Notes: generated from the sequence alone by a model not told the origin. A DNA stretch of 64,000 nt from Elusimicrobiota bacterium (GCA_016218575.1 JACRDN010000005.1:124001-188000), one strand, 5' to 3'; counted from the stretch's first letter, positions 23,387 to 32,883 are shown. Program-made: numbers and translations.

Positions 23387-25438
23387 GTGATCAGAAACCT
23401 CATGAGCGGTTGGATGGATCAAAGCTTCCGGCTCTACCGCAAGCCCAAGGATTGGGCCGAGAATTTGCGTCCCCCCTTCGCCTGCCTGGAGCCGGGCGAC
23501 TCGATTCCCGAGGCCCTGCGGCGCGCCGTGGCCAAGGCCCAGGAAGCCCTGCTTCACCGCCAGAACCACGATGACGGCTACTGGTGCGCGCCTCTCAGGG
23601 CCGACACCACCTTGGAATCGGACACCATCATGCTCCTCAATTTCCTGGGCCGGGGAAGCTCGATTAAGGTGAGGAGGCTGGCCAACCAAATCCTGAGCCG
23701 CCAAATGCCGGATGGAGGCTGGCCCATCCACCCGAGCGGCCCGGCCGACATCTCCGCCACCGTCAAGGCTTATTGGGCCTTGAAGTTCGCCGGATACTCC
23801 GCCCAGGAGCCGCGCATGGCCCTGGCTCGGCGCAAGATCAAGGAGCTGGGCGGCGTGCATCGGGTCAACACCTACACCAAGTTCTACATGGCCCTGTTCG
23901 GCCAATACGATTGGCGCGGCGTGCCCTCCATCCCCCCGGAGCTGATGCTTTTCCCGAACTGGTTTTACTTCAACATCTACCAGATGTCGGCTTGGACCCG
24001 CTCCATAGTGGTTCCCTTGAGCATCGTCTGGGCCTACCAGCCGGCCGTTGCTTGCCCGCCCCACGCCGTGCTCTCCGAGCTTTTCCCCGACTCCAAGCGG
24101 CACATTCCTCTCGAGGAGGCGGTGGAGCCCCACGACTGGATTTCGTGGACCAAATTTTTCCTGCTCTGGGACAGATTCCTAAAGACGGTCGAGGGCCGCG
24201 GCGGCCATTGGATCCGGCTCTGGGCCCTGCGCCTGGCCGAGGACTGGACGCTCAAGCGTCTGCAGGAATCCGACGGGCTCGGGGCGATTTACCCGGGCAT
24301 CATCAACACCATCATGGCCATGAAATGCCTGGGCTATGCCGACACCGACCCCAGACTCGTGGAGCAACTCGAGGTCCTCGAGCGCTTGGAGCTGCCGGTG
24401 GATGCGGAGAGCCTCGAGTACCAGCCTTGCCAGTCCCCCGTTTGGGACACGGCGATCGCCGTCATCGCGCTGGCCGAGTCTGGACTGCGGCGAGACCACG
24501 CGGCCCTGCGGGGATCTGTTCGCTGGTTGCTCGAGAGGGAAATCAAGATAGAGGGAGACTGGAAGGTCAACAACCCTGACGGCCGAGCGGGCGGCTGGGC
24601 CTTCGAGTTCAAGAACGACTATTACGCCGACGTGGACGATGCGGCCATGGTCATGCTGGCCCTGCGCCACGTCCACCTCGAGGAGCCCCAGGCCCTGGCC
24701 CGGGAGAGGGCGTGCCTGCGGGGCCTCAACTGGATTCTCTCGATGCAGTCGGCCAACGGAGGCTGGGCGGCTTTCGACAAGGACAACACGAAATTCATCC
24801 TGACCAAGATTCCCTTCGCCGATCACAACGCCATGATCGACCCCCCCTACGCCGACATCACGGCCCGGGTGCTGGAGCTGCTGGGCTACATCGGCTACGA
24901 CCGGAGGTTCCCGAGCGTGGCCAAGGCCGTGCGCTTCCTTAAAAGCGAGCAGGAGGCCGACGGCTCCTGGTTCGGTCGCTGGGGCGTCAACTACATTTAC
25001 GGCACCTGGCAGGTCCTGCGCGGGCTAGCGGCAATCGGCGAGGACATGGACCAGCCCTGCGTGCGCCGGGCCGTGTCGTGGCTCAAGTCGGTTCAGCAGG
25101 CAGACGGCGGCTGGGGAGAGACCTGCGCCACTTACGCCGACCCCAGCCTCAAGGGGCGCGGCCCCTCCACTCCTTCCCAGACGGCCTGGGCCGTCATGGG
25201 CCTGATGGCCGCGGGAGTCTGCGACGAGTCGGTGGAGCGCGGGATACAGCATCTGGTGAATACCCAGCGCCCCGATGGCGATTGGGACGAGTCCGAGTGC
25301 ACCGGCACCGGGTTCCCCAAGGTCTTCTATCTTGAATACACCATGTACCGCCTCTACTTCCCCCTTCAAGCCCTGGGCGTCTATCAGAAGGCCCTGGAGG
25401 GGCGCAAGGAAACCGCCTCGGCGTCTTGGAGACAATAA
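23387..25438 (+). CDS. shc: squalene-hopene cyclase
   Basis: A 683-residue class II triterpene cyclase that turns squalene into hopene/diplopterol at the inner membrane. The catalytic DVDD motif (the DxDD acid) is at residues 415-418. Several QW repeats are visible (QMPDGGWPIH, QSANGGWAAFD, QQADGGWGETC, QRPDGDWDE), and the C-terminal GTGFPKVFYLEYTMYR segment is typical. Length is normal. GTG is the start, set by the AGGAG site. It heads an operon with hpnH, hpnA, hpnG, ispA, dxs and ispH, divergent from livK. Confidence 0.96.
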   Translation: MIRNLMSGWMDQSFRLYRKPKDWAENLRPPFACLEPGDSIPEALRRAVAKAQEALLHRQNHDDGYWCAPLRADTTLESDTIMLLNFLGRGSSIKVRRLANQILSRQMPDGGWPIHPSGPADISATVKAYWALKFAGYSAQEPRMALARRKIKELGGVHRVNTYTKFYMALFGQYDWRGVPSIPPELMLFPNWFYFNIYQMSAWTRSIVVPLSIVWAYQPAVACPPHAVLSELFPDSKRHIPLEEAVEPHDWISWTKFFLLWDRFLKTVEGRGGHWIRLWALRLAEDWTLKRLQESDGLGAIYPGIINTIMAMKCLGYADTDPRLVEQLEVLERLELPVDAESLEYQPCQSPVWDTAIAVIALAESGLRRDHAALRGSVRWLLEREIKIEGDWKVNNPDGRAGGWAFEFKNDYYADVDDAAMVMLALRHVHLEEPQALARERACLRGLNWILSMQSANGGWAAFDKDNTKFILTKIPFADHNAMIDPPYADITARVLELLGYIGYDRRFPSVAKAVRFLKSEQEADGSWFGRWGVNYIYGTWQVLRGLAAIGEDMDQPCVRRAVSWLKSVQQADGGWGETCATYADPSLKGRGPSTPSQTAWAVMGLMAAGVCDESVERGIQHLVNTQRPDGDWDESECTGTGFPKVFYLEYTMYRLYFPLQALGVYQKALEGRKETASASWRQ

Positions 25439-25441
25439 ACC

Positions 25442-26497
25442 ATGCCATCACCCTTTCAATTGCAGATGTCGGTTTTCAAATACCTGGTCCGGCAAAAGAT
25501 CAAGGGCGTGGAGAAATATCCCTTGGTCATGATGCTGGAGCCGTTGTTTGCCTGCAACCTGGAGTGCGCCGGCTGCGGGAAGATACAGTACCCGACGGAC
25601 ATCCTGCGCAAGAGGCTCAGCCCGCAGGAGGTCTTTGATTCCGTCGAGGAATGCGGGGCCCCCATCGTTTCCATCGCCGGAGGCGAGCCCCTTATCCATC
25701 CAGAGATACAGCAGATCGTGGAGGGCCTCATCGCGCGCGGGAAGTTCATCTACCTCTGCACCAACGCCATCCTTCTCGAGAAAAACATCCAGAAGTTCAA
25801 GCCCTCCCCCAACTTGATCTTCTCGATACACCTCGACGGCCTCGAAAAAACCCATGACCGGATGGTGTGCAAGGAGGGCGTCTATAAGGTGGCAGTGGCC
25901 GCGATCAAGCTCGCCAAGTCTCTGGGCTTCCAGGTCATGACCAACTCCACGATATTCCAGGGAGAGGACGCGGAGGAATTCCGGCGATTCTTCGACGCTC
26001 TCATGGAGATGGGCGTGGATGGGATGATGATTTCCCCGGGCTACGCCTATGAGAAGGCCCCGCAGCAGGACATCTTCCTCAAGAACGAGCAGACCAAGGC
26101 CTGGTTCAACAAGGTGCTCAAGGATTGGCGAAGGAATGGCTGGGATTTTAACCACTCGCCCTTTTACATGGACTTCCTCCAGGGTAAGCGAGACTACGAC
26201 TGCACCCCCTGGGGCAACCCCCTGCGCAACGTCTTCGGCTGGCAGAAGCCCTGCTATCTCATGGCCGAGGCCGGCTACGCCAAGACCTACAAGGAGCTCC
26301 TGGAAACCACTGACTGGTCGAAGTACGGCCACGCCTCCGGCAACCCCAAGTGCGCCAACTGCATGACTCACTGCGGCTTCGAGCCCACCTCCGTGACGGA
26401 CGGTTTCTCGAGCTGGTCCAAGTTCTTCGAGCTGGTGCGAGATTACGCGACGATTCACGGGCCCCGCAAGGCCGAGCTGGCCTACCCCCGCAGCTAA
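25442..26497 (+). CDS. hpnH: adenosyl-hopene transferase HpnH (radical SAM)
   Basis: A 351-residue radical SAM enzyme. Cys38, Cys42 and Cys45 (CNLECAGC) hold the 4Fe-4S cluster; the following GKIQYP is characteristic of HpnH. The C-terminal part has the CxxC-containing [14 protein letters not shown] stretch seen in the family. HpnH joins the 5'-deoxyadenosyl group to diploptene, the first step of C35 hopanoid formation. It starts 3 bases after shc, and its stop overlaps the hpnA start (TAATG). Confidence 0.95.
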   Translation: MPSPFQLQMSVFKYLVRQKIKGVEKYPLVMMLEPLFACNLECAGCGKIQYPTDILRKRLSPQEVFDSVEECGAPIVSIAGGEPLIHPEIQQIVEGLIARGKFIYLCTNAILLEKNIQKFKPSPNLIFSIHLDGLEKTHDRMVCKEGVYKVAVAAIKLAKSLGFQVMTNSTIFQGEDAEEFRRFFDALMEMGVDGMMISPGYAYEKAPQQDIFLKNEQTKAWFNKVLKDWRRNGWDFNHSPFYMDFLQGKRDYDCTPWGNPLRNVFGWQKPCYLMAEAGYAKTYKELLETTDWSKYGHASGNPKCANCMTHCGFEPTSVTDGFSSWSKFFELVRDYATIHGPRKAELAYPRS

Positions 26498-27489
26498 TGG
26501 ATTCCGTGTTCGTCACGGGCGGGACGGGCTTCGTCGGGGCCAACCTCGTCCGGCTTCTGCTCGAGAAGGGCTTCCGGGTCCGGGCTCTGGCTCGCCGCGG
26601 GGGCGACCGCAGGAACCTGGAGGGCCTGGCCGTCGAGATAGTGGAGGGAGACCTCGGAGACGGAGGGGCTCTGCAAGCGGGGGTTCGCGGCGCGCGCTAC
26701 GTTTTCCACGTGGCCGCCGATTATCGAATCTGGGTGCCGCGGCCAGATGAGATGTACGCCACCAACATCGCCGGGACCATCAGAGTGCTCGAGGCCGCGG
26801 CGGCCGCCGGGGCCGAGAAAATCGTGCATTGCTCGAGCGTGGCCGCGGTGCGCCCCGCCCGGGACCGCCGGGCGGTTGACGAAACCTCCGAATATCCGGG
26901 CCCCGAGGCGATCGTCGGCCCCTACAAGAAGTCGAAATTCCTAGCCGAGCGCGCCGCCTTGGAGCTGGCGGCCAAGGGGGCGCCGATCGTGGTGGTCAAT
27001 CCCTCGGCTCCCATCGGCCCTTACGACATCAAGCCCACTCCCACCGGAAAAATCGTGGTGGATTTCCTGAGGGGCCGCATTCCTTCTTATATAGATACGG
27101 GCTTAAACGTGGTGCACGTGCTCGACGTGGCCCTGGGACACTATCTGGCCGCCCTCAGGGGACGTCCGGGGCAGCGCTACATCCTGGGCGGCGAGAACCT
27201 CACCTTGAAGGCCCTGCTCGAGACCTTGGCAGAGATCACGGGCCGGCCCGGTCCGCGCTTCAAGACCCCGTACGCCGTGGCCTGGGTTTTCAGCGCCTTG
27301 GACAGCGCCCGGGCCAGGGCCTTCGGCGCAGAGCCGCTGGCTCCCCTGGACGCCGTGAAAATGGCAAAATATTACATGTGGTTCGATTCCTCAAAAGCGG
27401 GCCGGGAGCTTGGATTCTCGCCCGCCGCCGCGCGTCAGGCCCTGGTTGACGCGGTAGCGTATTTCACATCCCATGGCTATTCCAACTGA
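26497..27489 (+). CDS. hpnA: hopanoid-associated sugar epimerase HpnA
   Basis: A 330-residue extended SDR/NAD-dependent epimerase-dehydratase. TGGTGFVGANLVR binds NAD at the N-terminus, and HVAADYRIW is the HpnA-type segment. The active-site triad is plausible as Ser (HCSSVAA), Tyr and Lys (YKKSKF, with YKKSK replacing the usual YxxxK). I chose ATG at 26497, overlapping the hpnH stop, because earlier ATGs lie in hpnH. The exact reaction of HpnA is not established. It overlaps hpnG by 17 bases. Confidence 0.92.
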   Translation: MDSVFVTGGTGFVGANLVRLLLEKGFRVRALARRGGDRRNLEGLAVEIVEGDLGDGGALQAGVRGARYVFHVAADYRIWVPRPDEMYATNIAGTIRVLEAAAAAGAEKIVHCSSVAAVRPARDRRAVDETSEYPGPEAIVGPYKKSKFLAERAALELAAKGAPIVVVNPSAPIGPYDIKPTPTGKIVVDFLRGRIPSYIDTGLNVVHVLDVALGHYLAALRGRPGQRYILGGENLTLKALLETLAEITGRPGPRFKTPYAVAWVFSALDSARARAFGAEPLAPLDAVKMAKYYMWFDSSKAGRELGFSPAAARQALVDAVAYFTSHGYSN

Positions 27490-28171
27490 GACCAAGAGTT
27501 TCCTGCTCTGCGCGGCCACCGCCTGGGAGGCCCGCCCCCTGGCCAAGTCCCTCGGGCTCGGCGAGGCAGAGGGCGCCCTGCGTTCCGGAATTCTCGCCGG
27601 CGGGGCGAAGGCGACTCTTTTGAGAACGGGAATGGGGCCTGGGCGCGCCGCCGTGTCATTGGAGGCCCTCAAGGCGGAGGACTTCTCCATGGTCCTGAGC
27701 GTGGGCCTGGCCGGCGCCCTGCAGCCGGGCCTTAAATCCGGGGATTTGGTCGCGGACCTTCAGGGTTGCGATCTTCAAATCTTGGAAACCATGCGCGCCG
27801 CGGCGTATGCCAGGAGCGCGCCCATTTATTTCGGCAGGGTCCTGCATTCGGATCGGATACTTTGCGAACCGGGCGATAAATCAGACTTGGGGCGCAGGGA
27901 GAGGGCCATCGCCGTGGACATGGAAAGTGCTGCGATCAGGGCCTGGGCCGGGCGCAGGGGCGTGGCAAGCCTGGTCCTGAGGGCTGTCCTCGACGAAGTC
28001 GAGGATCGGCTTCCGAGCGAACCGCCGGTTTGCGAGTCCTGGTCGGCCGGGGTCGCCTATCTGGCGCGGCATCCCGCGCAAGCCCCTTGGCTCGTGAGTC
28101 TGGGGCTCAAGCAGAAAAAAGCCCTGAAGGCTTTGGCCGCGTTTTTGGCCGAGCTTCTGGGCAAGCTATGA
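27473..28171 (+). CDS. hpnG: hopanoid-associated phosphorylase/nucleosidase HpnG
   Basis: A 232-residue protein of the purine nucleoside phosphorylase/MTA-SAH nucleosidase fold. TGMGPGRAA lies near residue 44 and GLAGALQPGLKSGDLV further on, and VDMESAA carries the catalytic Met-Glu pair. HpnG is reported to remove adenine from adenosylhopane to give (phospho)ribosylhopane, the step after HpnH. It begins inside the end of hpnA and its stop overlaps the ispA start (ATGA). Confidence 0.92.
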   Translation: MAIPTETKSFLLCAATAWEARPLAKSLGLGEAEGALRSGILAGGAKATLLRTGMGPGRAAVSLEALKAEDFSMVLSVGLAGALQPGLKSGDLVADLQGCDLQILETMRAAAYARSAPIYFGRVLHSDRILCEPGDKSDLGRRERAIAVDMESAAIRAWAGRRGVASLVLRAVLDEVEDRLPSEPPVCESWSAGVAYLARHPAQAPWLVSLGLKQKKALKALAAFLAELLGKL

Positions 28172-29079
28172 ATCCCATCCTGGAGCGCTATCTGGCCTCC
28201 CGCGGCCGCATGGTGGACGGGGCTCTTAAGGAACTGCTCCGCGAGAAGCCTCACGAGCCCAAGAGCATCCGCCGGGCCATGAGCTATTCCCTTTTCGCCG
28301 GCGGCAAGCGCCTGCGCCCTGCCCTGGTGATCGCGGCCGCGGAGGCCTGCGGCCTGCGGGCACGGCGCGTGCTCAAGGCCGCGGCCGCGCTGGAGATGAT
28401 CCATACCTATTCCCTCATTCACGACGACTTGCCCGCCATGGACGACGATGACCTCAGGCGCGGCAAGCCCACCAACCACAAGATCTTCGGTGAGGCCGTC
28501 GCGATCCTGGCCGGCGACGGGCTGTTGACCTACGCTTTCGAAGTGCTCGCCGAGAACGCCTCCGAGCTTGGCCTGGATGCCCGCGGCTCCCTGGAGCTCG
28601 TCCGCGTCGTGGCCAGGGGTGCGGGGACCCGGGGCATGGTGGGCGGGCAGGTGGCCGATCTCGAGGCAGAGGGCTGGCGCAAGCGCAACGGCGGCTTTAA
28701 CCCGGGGAAGGCCCTGGAATACATCCATCTCCACAAAACCGCCGCCCTCATCACGGCGAGCCTGGAGGCCGGGGCGCTGCTCGCGAGGGGGAGCTCCGCC
28801 CAGCGCGCCGCCCTGCGGCGCTACGGGCGCTCCATCGGGCTCGCCTTCCAGATCGCCGACGATATCCTGGACGTGGTGGGAGACAAGAAGCTGCTCGGCA
28901 AGAACGGCTCGGACGCCAAGAACCGCAAGCTCACCTACGCCTCCCTTTACGGACTTGAGAACGCCCGCGGGAAGGCCGCGATTTTGATTCGGGCCGCGCA
29001 CCGGGCCCTGCGGCCTTTCAGGGACAATGTCCCGGTGCTCCACAGCCTCGCGGATTACATCGTGGAGAGGGACAAATAA
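28168..29079 (+). CDS. ispA: farnesyl diphosphate synthase-type polyprenyl synthase
   Basis: A 303-residue trans-prenyltransferase. GGKRLRP lies at residues 45-51, the first Asp-rich motif DDLPAMD at 86-92 with a Tyr at position -5, and a second motif DDILD in the FQIADDILDVVGD stretch. The DDx4D form and aromatic residue point to a bacterial FPP (C15) synthase, which would feed squalene and thus hopanoid synthesis; GGPP synthase is a weaker alternative. ATG at 28168 overlaps the hpnG stop. Followed 4 bases later by dxs. Confidence 0.88.
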   Translation: MNPILERYLASRGRMVDGALKELLREKPHEPKSIRRAMSYSLFAGGKRLRPALVIAAAEACGLRARRVLKAAAALEMIHTYSLIHDDLPAMDDDDLRRGKPTNHKIFGEAVAILAGDGLLTYAFEVLAENASELGLDARGSLELVRVVARGAGTRGMVGGQVADLEAEGWRKRNGGFNPGKALEYIHLHKTAALITASLEAGALLARGSSAQRAALRRYGRSIGLAFQIADDILDVVGDKKLLGKNGSDAKNRKLTYASLYGLENARGKAAILIRAAHRALRPFRDNVPVLHSLADYIVERDK

Positions 29080-29083
29080 GACC

Positions 29084-31015
29084 ATGGAATTTCTGTCCAA
29101 GATCGAGTCTCCGGAGGATTTGCGCAAGCTCCCGCCGGAGAGCCTCCCCCAGGCGGTGTCGGAGCTGCGCCAGTGCATCATCAACGCCATCTCCAGGATC
29201 GGCGGGCATTTCGGCTCGAGCTTGGGCGCTGCCGACATCACGGTGGCCCTGCACTACGTCTTCAATACCCCCCAGGACAAGTTGGTCTGGGATACCGGGC
29301 ATCAGACCTATGGCCACAAGATATTGACCGGACGCCGGGACTCCCTCGGCCGCATCCGGCAATACGGCGGCATCTCGGGCTTTCTGCGTCGCGCCGAGTC
29401 TCCTTACGACGCATTCGGGGCGGGCCATGCCTCCACCGCTATCTCGGCGGCCCTGGGACTGGCCGCGGCGCGCGATCTCAAGGGCGAGAAGCACAAGGTG
29501 GTGGCCATAGTCTCCGATGGCTGCATGACCGGAGGGGAGTCCTATGAGGGGCTCCAGAACGCGGGAATGCTGCAGAGCGATATCGTGGTCATCTTGAACG
29601 ACAACCAGATGTTCATCTCCCACCGGGTGGGGGCTCTTGGAACCTTCCTTGCCAAGCTCCTGACCTTGGGTGCTGTGCGCAATGCCGAGGACCAGATAAA
29701 GAAATTCCTCACTCGCTTCAGGTTCTGGGGCGCGAGCATCCTGCGGGTGGCCAAGAGGACCAAGGTCCTGCTTTTTCCGGGCATGCTTTTCGAGGAGATG
29801 GGGTTCGCCTATTTCGGCCCGGTGGACGGGCACGACGTCAAGCAGCTGGTGCGCATCCTCAAGCACGTCAAGGAGCTCAAAGGGCCGATACTTCTGCACT
29901 GCGTCACCAAGAAGGGTAAGGGCTACGCCCCGGCCGAGGCCGACGCCATCGCCTGGCATGGCCCCGGGAAATTCGACGTGGCGAGCGGCAGGTTCCTGAA
30001 GGCGCCGGTCGCCAAGCCCGCCCCCCCCAATTACACCGCGGTGTTCTCGAAGGCCCTCCTGCGAGAGGCCGAGCGGGACCCGCGCATCGTGGCCATCACC
30101 GCGGCCATGCCAGAGGGAACAGGCCTTGACGCCTTCAGGGATAAATTCCCCCGCCGCTATTTCGACGTGGGCCTGGCCGAGCAGCACGCGGTGACCTTCG
30201 CCGGGGGGCTGGCCTGCGGGGGCTACCGCCCGATCGTGGCCATATATTCGACTTTCCTCCAGAGGGCCTTCGATCAGATAGAGCACGACGTCTGTCTGCA
30301 GAACCTTCCGGTGATCTTCTGTCTTGACCGGGCGGGCCTGGTCGGGGAGGACGGCCCGACTCACCATGGAGTGTTCGACTACTCCTACCTGCGCACAATA
30401 CCAGGCATGACGATCATGGCTCCCGCCGATGAGAACGAGCTCCAGCACATGCTGAGGACCGCGATTGAGCTCGGGGCTCCGGTGGCCCTGCGTTACCCCA
30501 GGGGAGCGGGAGTGGGGGTCTCTATGGATTCGGAGCCCAAGCTCCTGCCCGTGGGAAAGGGCGTGCGCTGCAAGGAGGGCCGCGACGTGACCTTGCTCGC
30601 CGTCGGCAGCAGGGTCCATCCCGCGGTGGAGGCAGCGCAGATCCTCGCTGACAGAGGCATCTCCGCGGGGGTCTTGAACATGAGGTTCGTAAAACCCATT
30701 GACGCCGAGCTCCTGCTCGAGGCCGCGGCCAGGACTCCCCGCTTGGTGACGGTGGAGGACCATGTGCTCGACGGCGGCTTCGGCAGCGCGGTGCTGGAGG
30801 CCCTGGGGCGCGGCAGCGGCCCCGCGCTGGGCCCCGCTGGGGCCCGTGTGTTGCGCTTGGGAATCAGCGACCACTTCGTTGAGCACGGGGCTCAGGCGTT
30901 GCTGTACGACTCTCTCGGGTTGTCCGCTCCAAGAATCGCGGAACGCGTGGCGGAGTGGATCGGGCGCAAACCCGCGGCTTGCGACGGGACCGCGGCCGCC
31001 GCGCAGGAGATTTAA
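29084..31015 (+). CDS. dxs: 1-deoxy-D-xylulose-5-phosphate synthase
   Basis: A 643-residue thiamine diphosphate enzyme that condenses pyruvate and glyceraldehyde 3-phosphate, entry step of the MEP pathway. Visible motifs are HFGSSLGAADITVALH, GHQTYGHKILTGR, FGPVDGHDV, the pyrimidine-domain GLAEQHAV and DRAGLVGEDGPTHHG. The cofactor motif reads SDGCMTGG where DXS normally has GDG; the metal-binding Asp is kept. I chose ATG at 29084, 4 bases after ispA. It overlaps ispH (TAATG). Confidence 0.94.
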   Translation: MEFLSKIESPEDLRKLPPESLPQAVSELRQCIINAISRIGGHFGSSLGAADITVALHYVFNTPQDKLVWDTGHQTYGHKILTGRRDSLGRIRQYGGISGFLRRAESPYDAFGAGHASTAISAALGLAAARDLKGEKHKVVAIVSDGCMTGGESYEGLQNAGMLQSDIVVILNDNQMFISHRVGALGTFLAKLLTLGAVRNAEDQIKKFLTRFRFWGASILRVAKRTKVLLFPGMLFEEMGFAYFGPVDGHDVKQLVRILKHVKELKGPILLHCVTKKGKGYAPAEADAIAWHGPGKFDVASGRFLKAPVAKPAPPNYTAVFSKALLREAERDPRIVAITAAMPEGTGLDAFRDKFPRRYFDVGLAEQHAVTFAGGLACGGYRPIVAIYSTFLQRAFDQIEHDVCLQNLPVIFCLDRAGLVGEDGPTHHGVFDYSYLRTIPGMTIMAPADENELQHMLRTAIELGAPVALRYPRGAGVGVSMDSEPKLLPVGKGVRCKEGRDVTLLAVGSRVHPAVEAAQILADRGISAGVLNMRFVKPIDAELLLEAAARTPRLVTVEDHVLDGGFGSAVLEALGRGSGPALGPAGARVLRLGISDHFVEHGAQALLYDSLGLSAPRIAERVAEWIGRKPAACDGTAAAAQEI

Positions 31016-31998
31016 TGACCACGCAAACGCCGTCGAAAATCAAGGTGGACAAGCTCATCCTGGCCAAGCTCCGCGGCTTTTGCGCGGGCGTGGTCCGGGC
31101 CATCGACATCGTGGAGAAGGCCTTGGACGTCTGCGGCGGCAAGGTTTACGTGCGCCACGAGATCATCCACAACCGCTACGTGGTCGACGAGCTGCGCGCC
31201 AAGGGCGCCGTCTTCGTGGAGGATTTAAGCGAGGTTCCCCCCGGCTCCTGGCTGATCTTCTCGGCCCACGGGGTGAGCCCGGCCGTGGTCCAGGAAGCCA
31301 AGGACAGGAAGCTCAACATCATAGACGCCACCTGCCCCTTGGTGACCAAGGTCCATCTGGAGGCCCTGGCCTACGCCAAGAGAGGCTACACCATCATCCT
31401 CATCGGCCACGACGACCATGTCGAGACCATCGGGACCATGGGCTACGCCCTCGAGAGCATTCGAGTGGTGGGAAGCGTGGAGCAGGCAGAAAAAGTCGAG
31501 CTGCCCAATCCCGAGAAGGTCGCCTACCTCACCCAGACCACCTTGAGCTTGGACGACACCCAGGAGATCGTGGGCGTGCTCCAGCGGCGATTCCCGCATC
31601 TCAAGACCCCGTCCAAGGACGACATCTGCTACGCCACACAGAACCGCCAGAACGCGGTCAAGGCCATGGCCCCGGCCATAGACCTCCTGTTGGTTCTGGG
31701 AGCTCCGAACAGCTCCAACTCCCTGCGCCTCTGCGAGGTCGCCAAGTCCAAGGGCCTGCCCTCGTATCTCATCGAGCGGGCCTCCGACATTAAGGACGAG
31801 TGGCTCTCCGGAGTGCGCAACCTGGGGCTCACCGCCGGCGCCTCCGCCCCCGAAATACTGGTGCAGGAAGTGATCAAGCACTGCCAGGCCCGTTACGGTG
31901 TCGGCCGGGTCGAGGAATTCGAGACGGTCGAGGAGGACGTCCATTTCTCCCTCCCCTACGAGCTCGAGCAAATCATCAAGAACAGGCAAGTCCCATGA
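31015..31998 (+). CDS. ispH: 4-hydroxy-3-methylbut-2-enyl diphosphate reductase IspH
   Basis: A 327-residue iron-sulphur enzyme, last step of the MEP pathway, giving IPP and DMAPP. The three cluster cysteines are seen in GFCAGV, DATCPLVTK and DDICYATQNRQ, with the substrate histidines in EIIHNRYVV and SAHGVSP. The LVLGAPNSSNS loop is the family's C-terminal substrate site. ATG at 31015 overlaps the dxs stop. The presence of ispA, dxs and ispH in the hopanoid operon suggests coupled precursor supply. Confidence 0.95.
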   Translation: MTTQTPSKIKVDKLILAKLRGFCAGVVRAIDIVEKALDVCGGKVYVRHEIIHNRYVVDELRAKGAVFVEDLSEVPPGSWLIFSAHGVSPAVVQEAKDRKLNIIDATCPLVTKVHLEALAYAKRGYTIILIGHDDHVETIGTMGYALESIRVVGSVEQAEKVELPNPEKVAYLTQTTLSLDDTQEIVGVLQRRFPHLKTPSKDDICYATQNRQNAVKAMAPAIDLLLVLGAPNSSNSLRLCEVAKSKGLPSYLIERASDIKDEWLSGVRNLGLTAGASAPEILVQEVIKHCQARYGVGRVEEFETVEEDVHFSLPYELEQIIKNRQVP

Positions 31999-32294
31999 CA
32001 ACAACCATAGAAGAGCTTTTGGAAGAAGCCATTGACAAGAACGCCGTCCCCATTGAGGAGGATGAGCTTCAGAACGAAAAAGACGTCAAGAAGCTCAAGC
32101 AGCGCAAGCCCCCCTCGGACGGCCTCTGCCGGCGCTGCGGGCAGAACAAGCCCGTCAACCGACTCATGCTCTGCTACCCCTGTTGGGTCAAGGCCGAGCT
32201 CGAGAAACGCGGCTGGCGCGAGGGCGAGCCCCACCCAGACTGGTGCGCCTGCGAGGGCTCCTCAGACCATAAGCGTCTTTCCGACGGCAATTAG
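31995..32294 (+). CDS. small Cys-motif protein at the end of the hopanoid operon
   Basis: A 99-residue soluble, acidic-then-basic protein with CRRCG (Cys45, Cys48) and CYPCW (Cys60, Cys63), spaced like a treble-clef or zinc-ribbon knuckle, plus CAC (84, 86) near the end. No hydrophobic segment or signal. Its ATG overlaps the ispH stop (ATGA), so it is translated with the operon. I do not recognise the family; a zinc-binding regulatory or adaptor role is possible. Confidence 0.7.
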   Translation: MTTTIEELLEEAIDKNAVPIEEDELQNEKDVKKLKQRKPPSDGLCRRCGQNKPVNRLMLCYPCWVKAELEKRGWREGEPHPDWCACEGSSDHKRLSDGN

Positions 32295-32329
32295 CCCGCG
32301 CAGAGGGCGGTCTTTCCGAGATACTCCAC

Positions 32330-32872
32330 CTATTTGAACACGGTCCGCCGGTAATGGGAGAGCTCGGCGATTGATTCGTAGATGTCCGCCAAGGCTTGGT
32401 GCTGCTTGCTCTTGGAGTAGACGTACTTCTCGTTGGGATACCAGCGCCGCACCAACTCCTTGATGGAGCTTACGTCGATGCTGCGGTAATGGAAGTAGTC
32501 GTGCAGGCGCGGCATGTACTTTATGAGGAAGCGGCGGTCCTGGCCGATGGTATTGCCGCACAGAGGCGCCTTCTGCGGCTGGCAATGGCGGGAGACGAAC
32601 TCCAAAGTGCGGGCCTGGGCCTCCTCCAAGGTGACCGCGGAGTTCCGGGAGCGCTGCGTGAGGCCGGTCTTGGCGTGCTGCTCGATGCACCAAGGGTCCA
32701 TCTGTGCTAAGACCCACTCGGGCTGGGAGATGGCCAGGCACGGCCCTTCAGCCAGGATCTTGAGCTCGCTGTTGGTCGCCACGGTCGCGATTTCCAGGAT
32801 CACGTCCCTTTCTGGGTCGAGGCCCGTCATCTCCAAGTCAAGCCAAACCATGTTTTTTTCGTTGGCTTCCAT
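32330..32872 (-). CDS. orn: oligoribonuclease
   Basis: A 180-residue 3'-5' exoribonuclease of the DEDDh family that degrades 2-5 nucleotide RNAs and pGpG. The acidic residues are in WLDLEMTGLD (Asp12, Glu14), IGQDRRF and the terminal HQALADIYES (His and Asp). The length matches Orn, slightly shorter than the E. coli enzyme. It is monocistronic, convergent with the hopanoid operon, and has an extended -10 promoter 11 bases before its ATG. Confidence 0.94.
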   Translation of the reverse strand: MEANEKNMVWLDLEMTGLDPERDVILEIATVATNSELKILAEGPCLAISQPEWVLAQMDPWCIEQHAKTGLTQRSRNSAVTLEEAQARTLEFVSRHCQPQKAPLCGNTIGQDRRFLIKYMPRLHDYFHYRSIDVSSIKELVRRWYPNEKYVYSKSKQHQALADIYESIAELSHYRRTVFK

Positions 32873-32883
32873 TTTCCGCTCTC

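Noticed and set aside
29018-30886. 622-codon minus-strand frame opposite dxs
   Set aside because: GC-rich antisense shadow of a well-supported dxs gene; His/Gly/Glu-rich, no domain.
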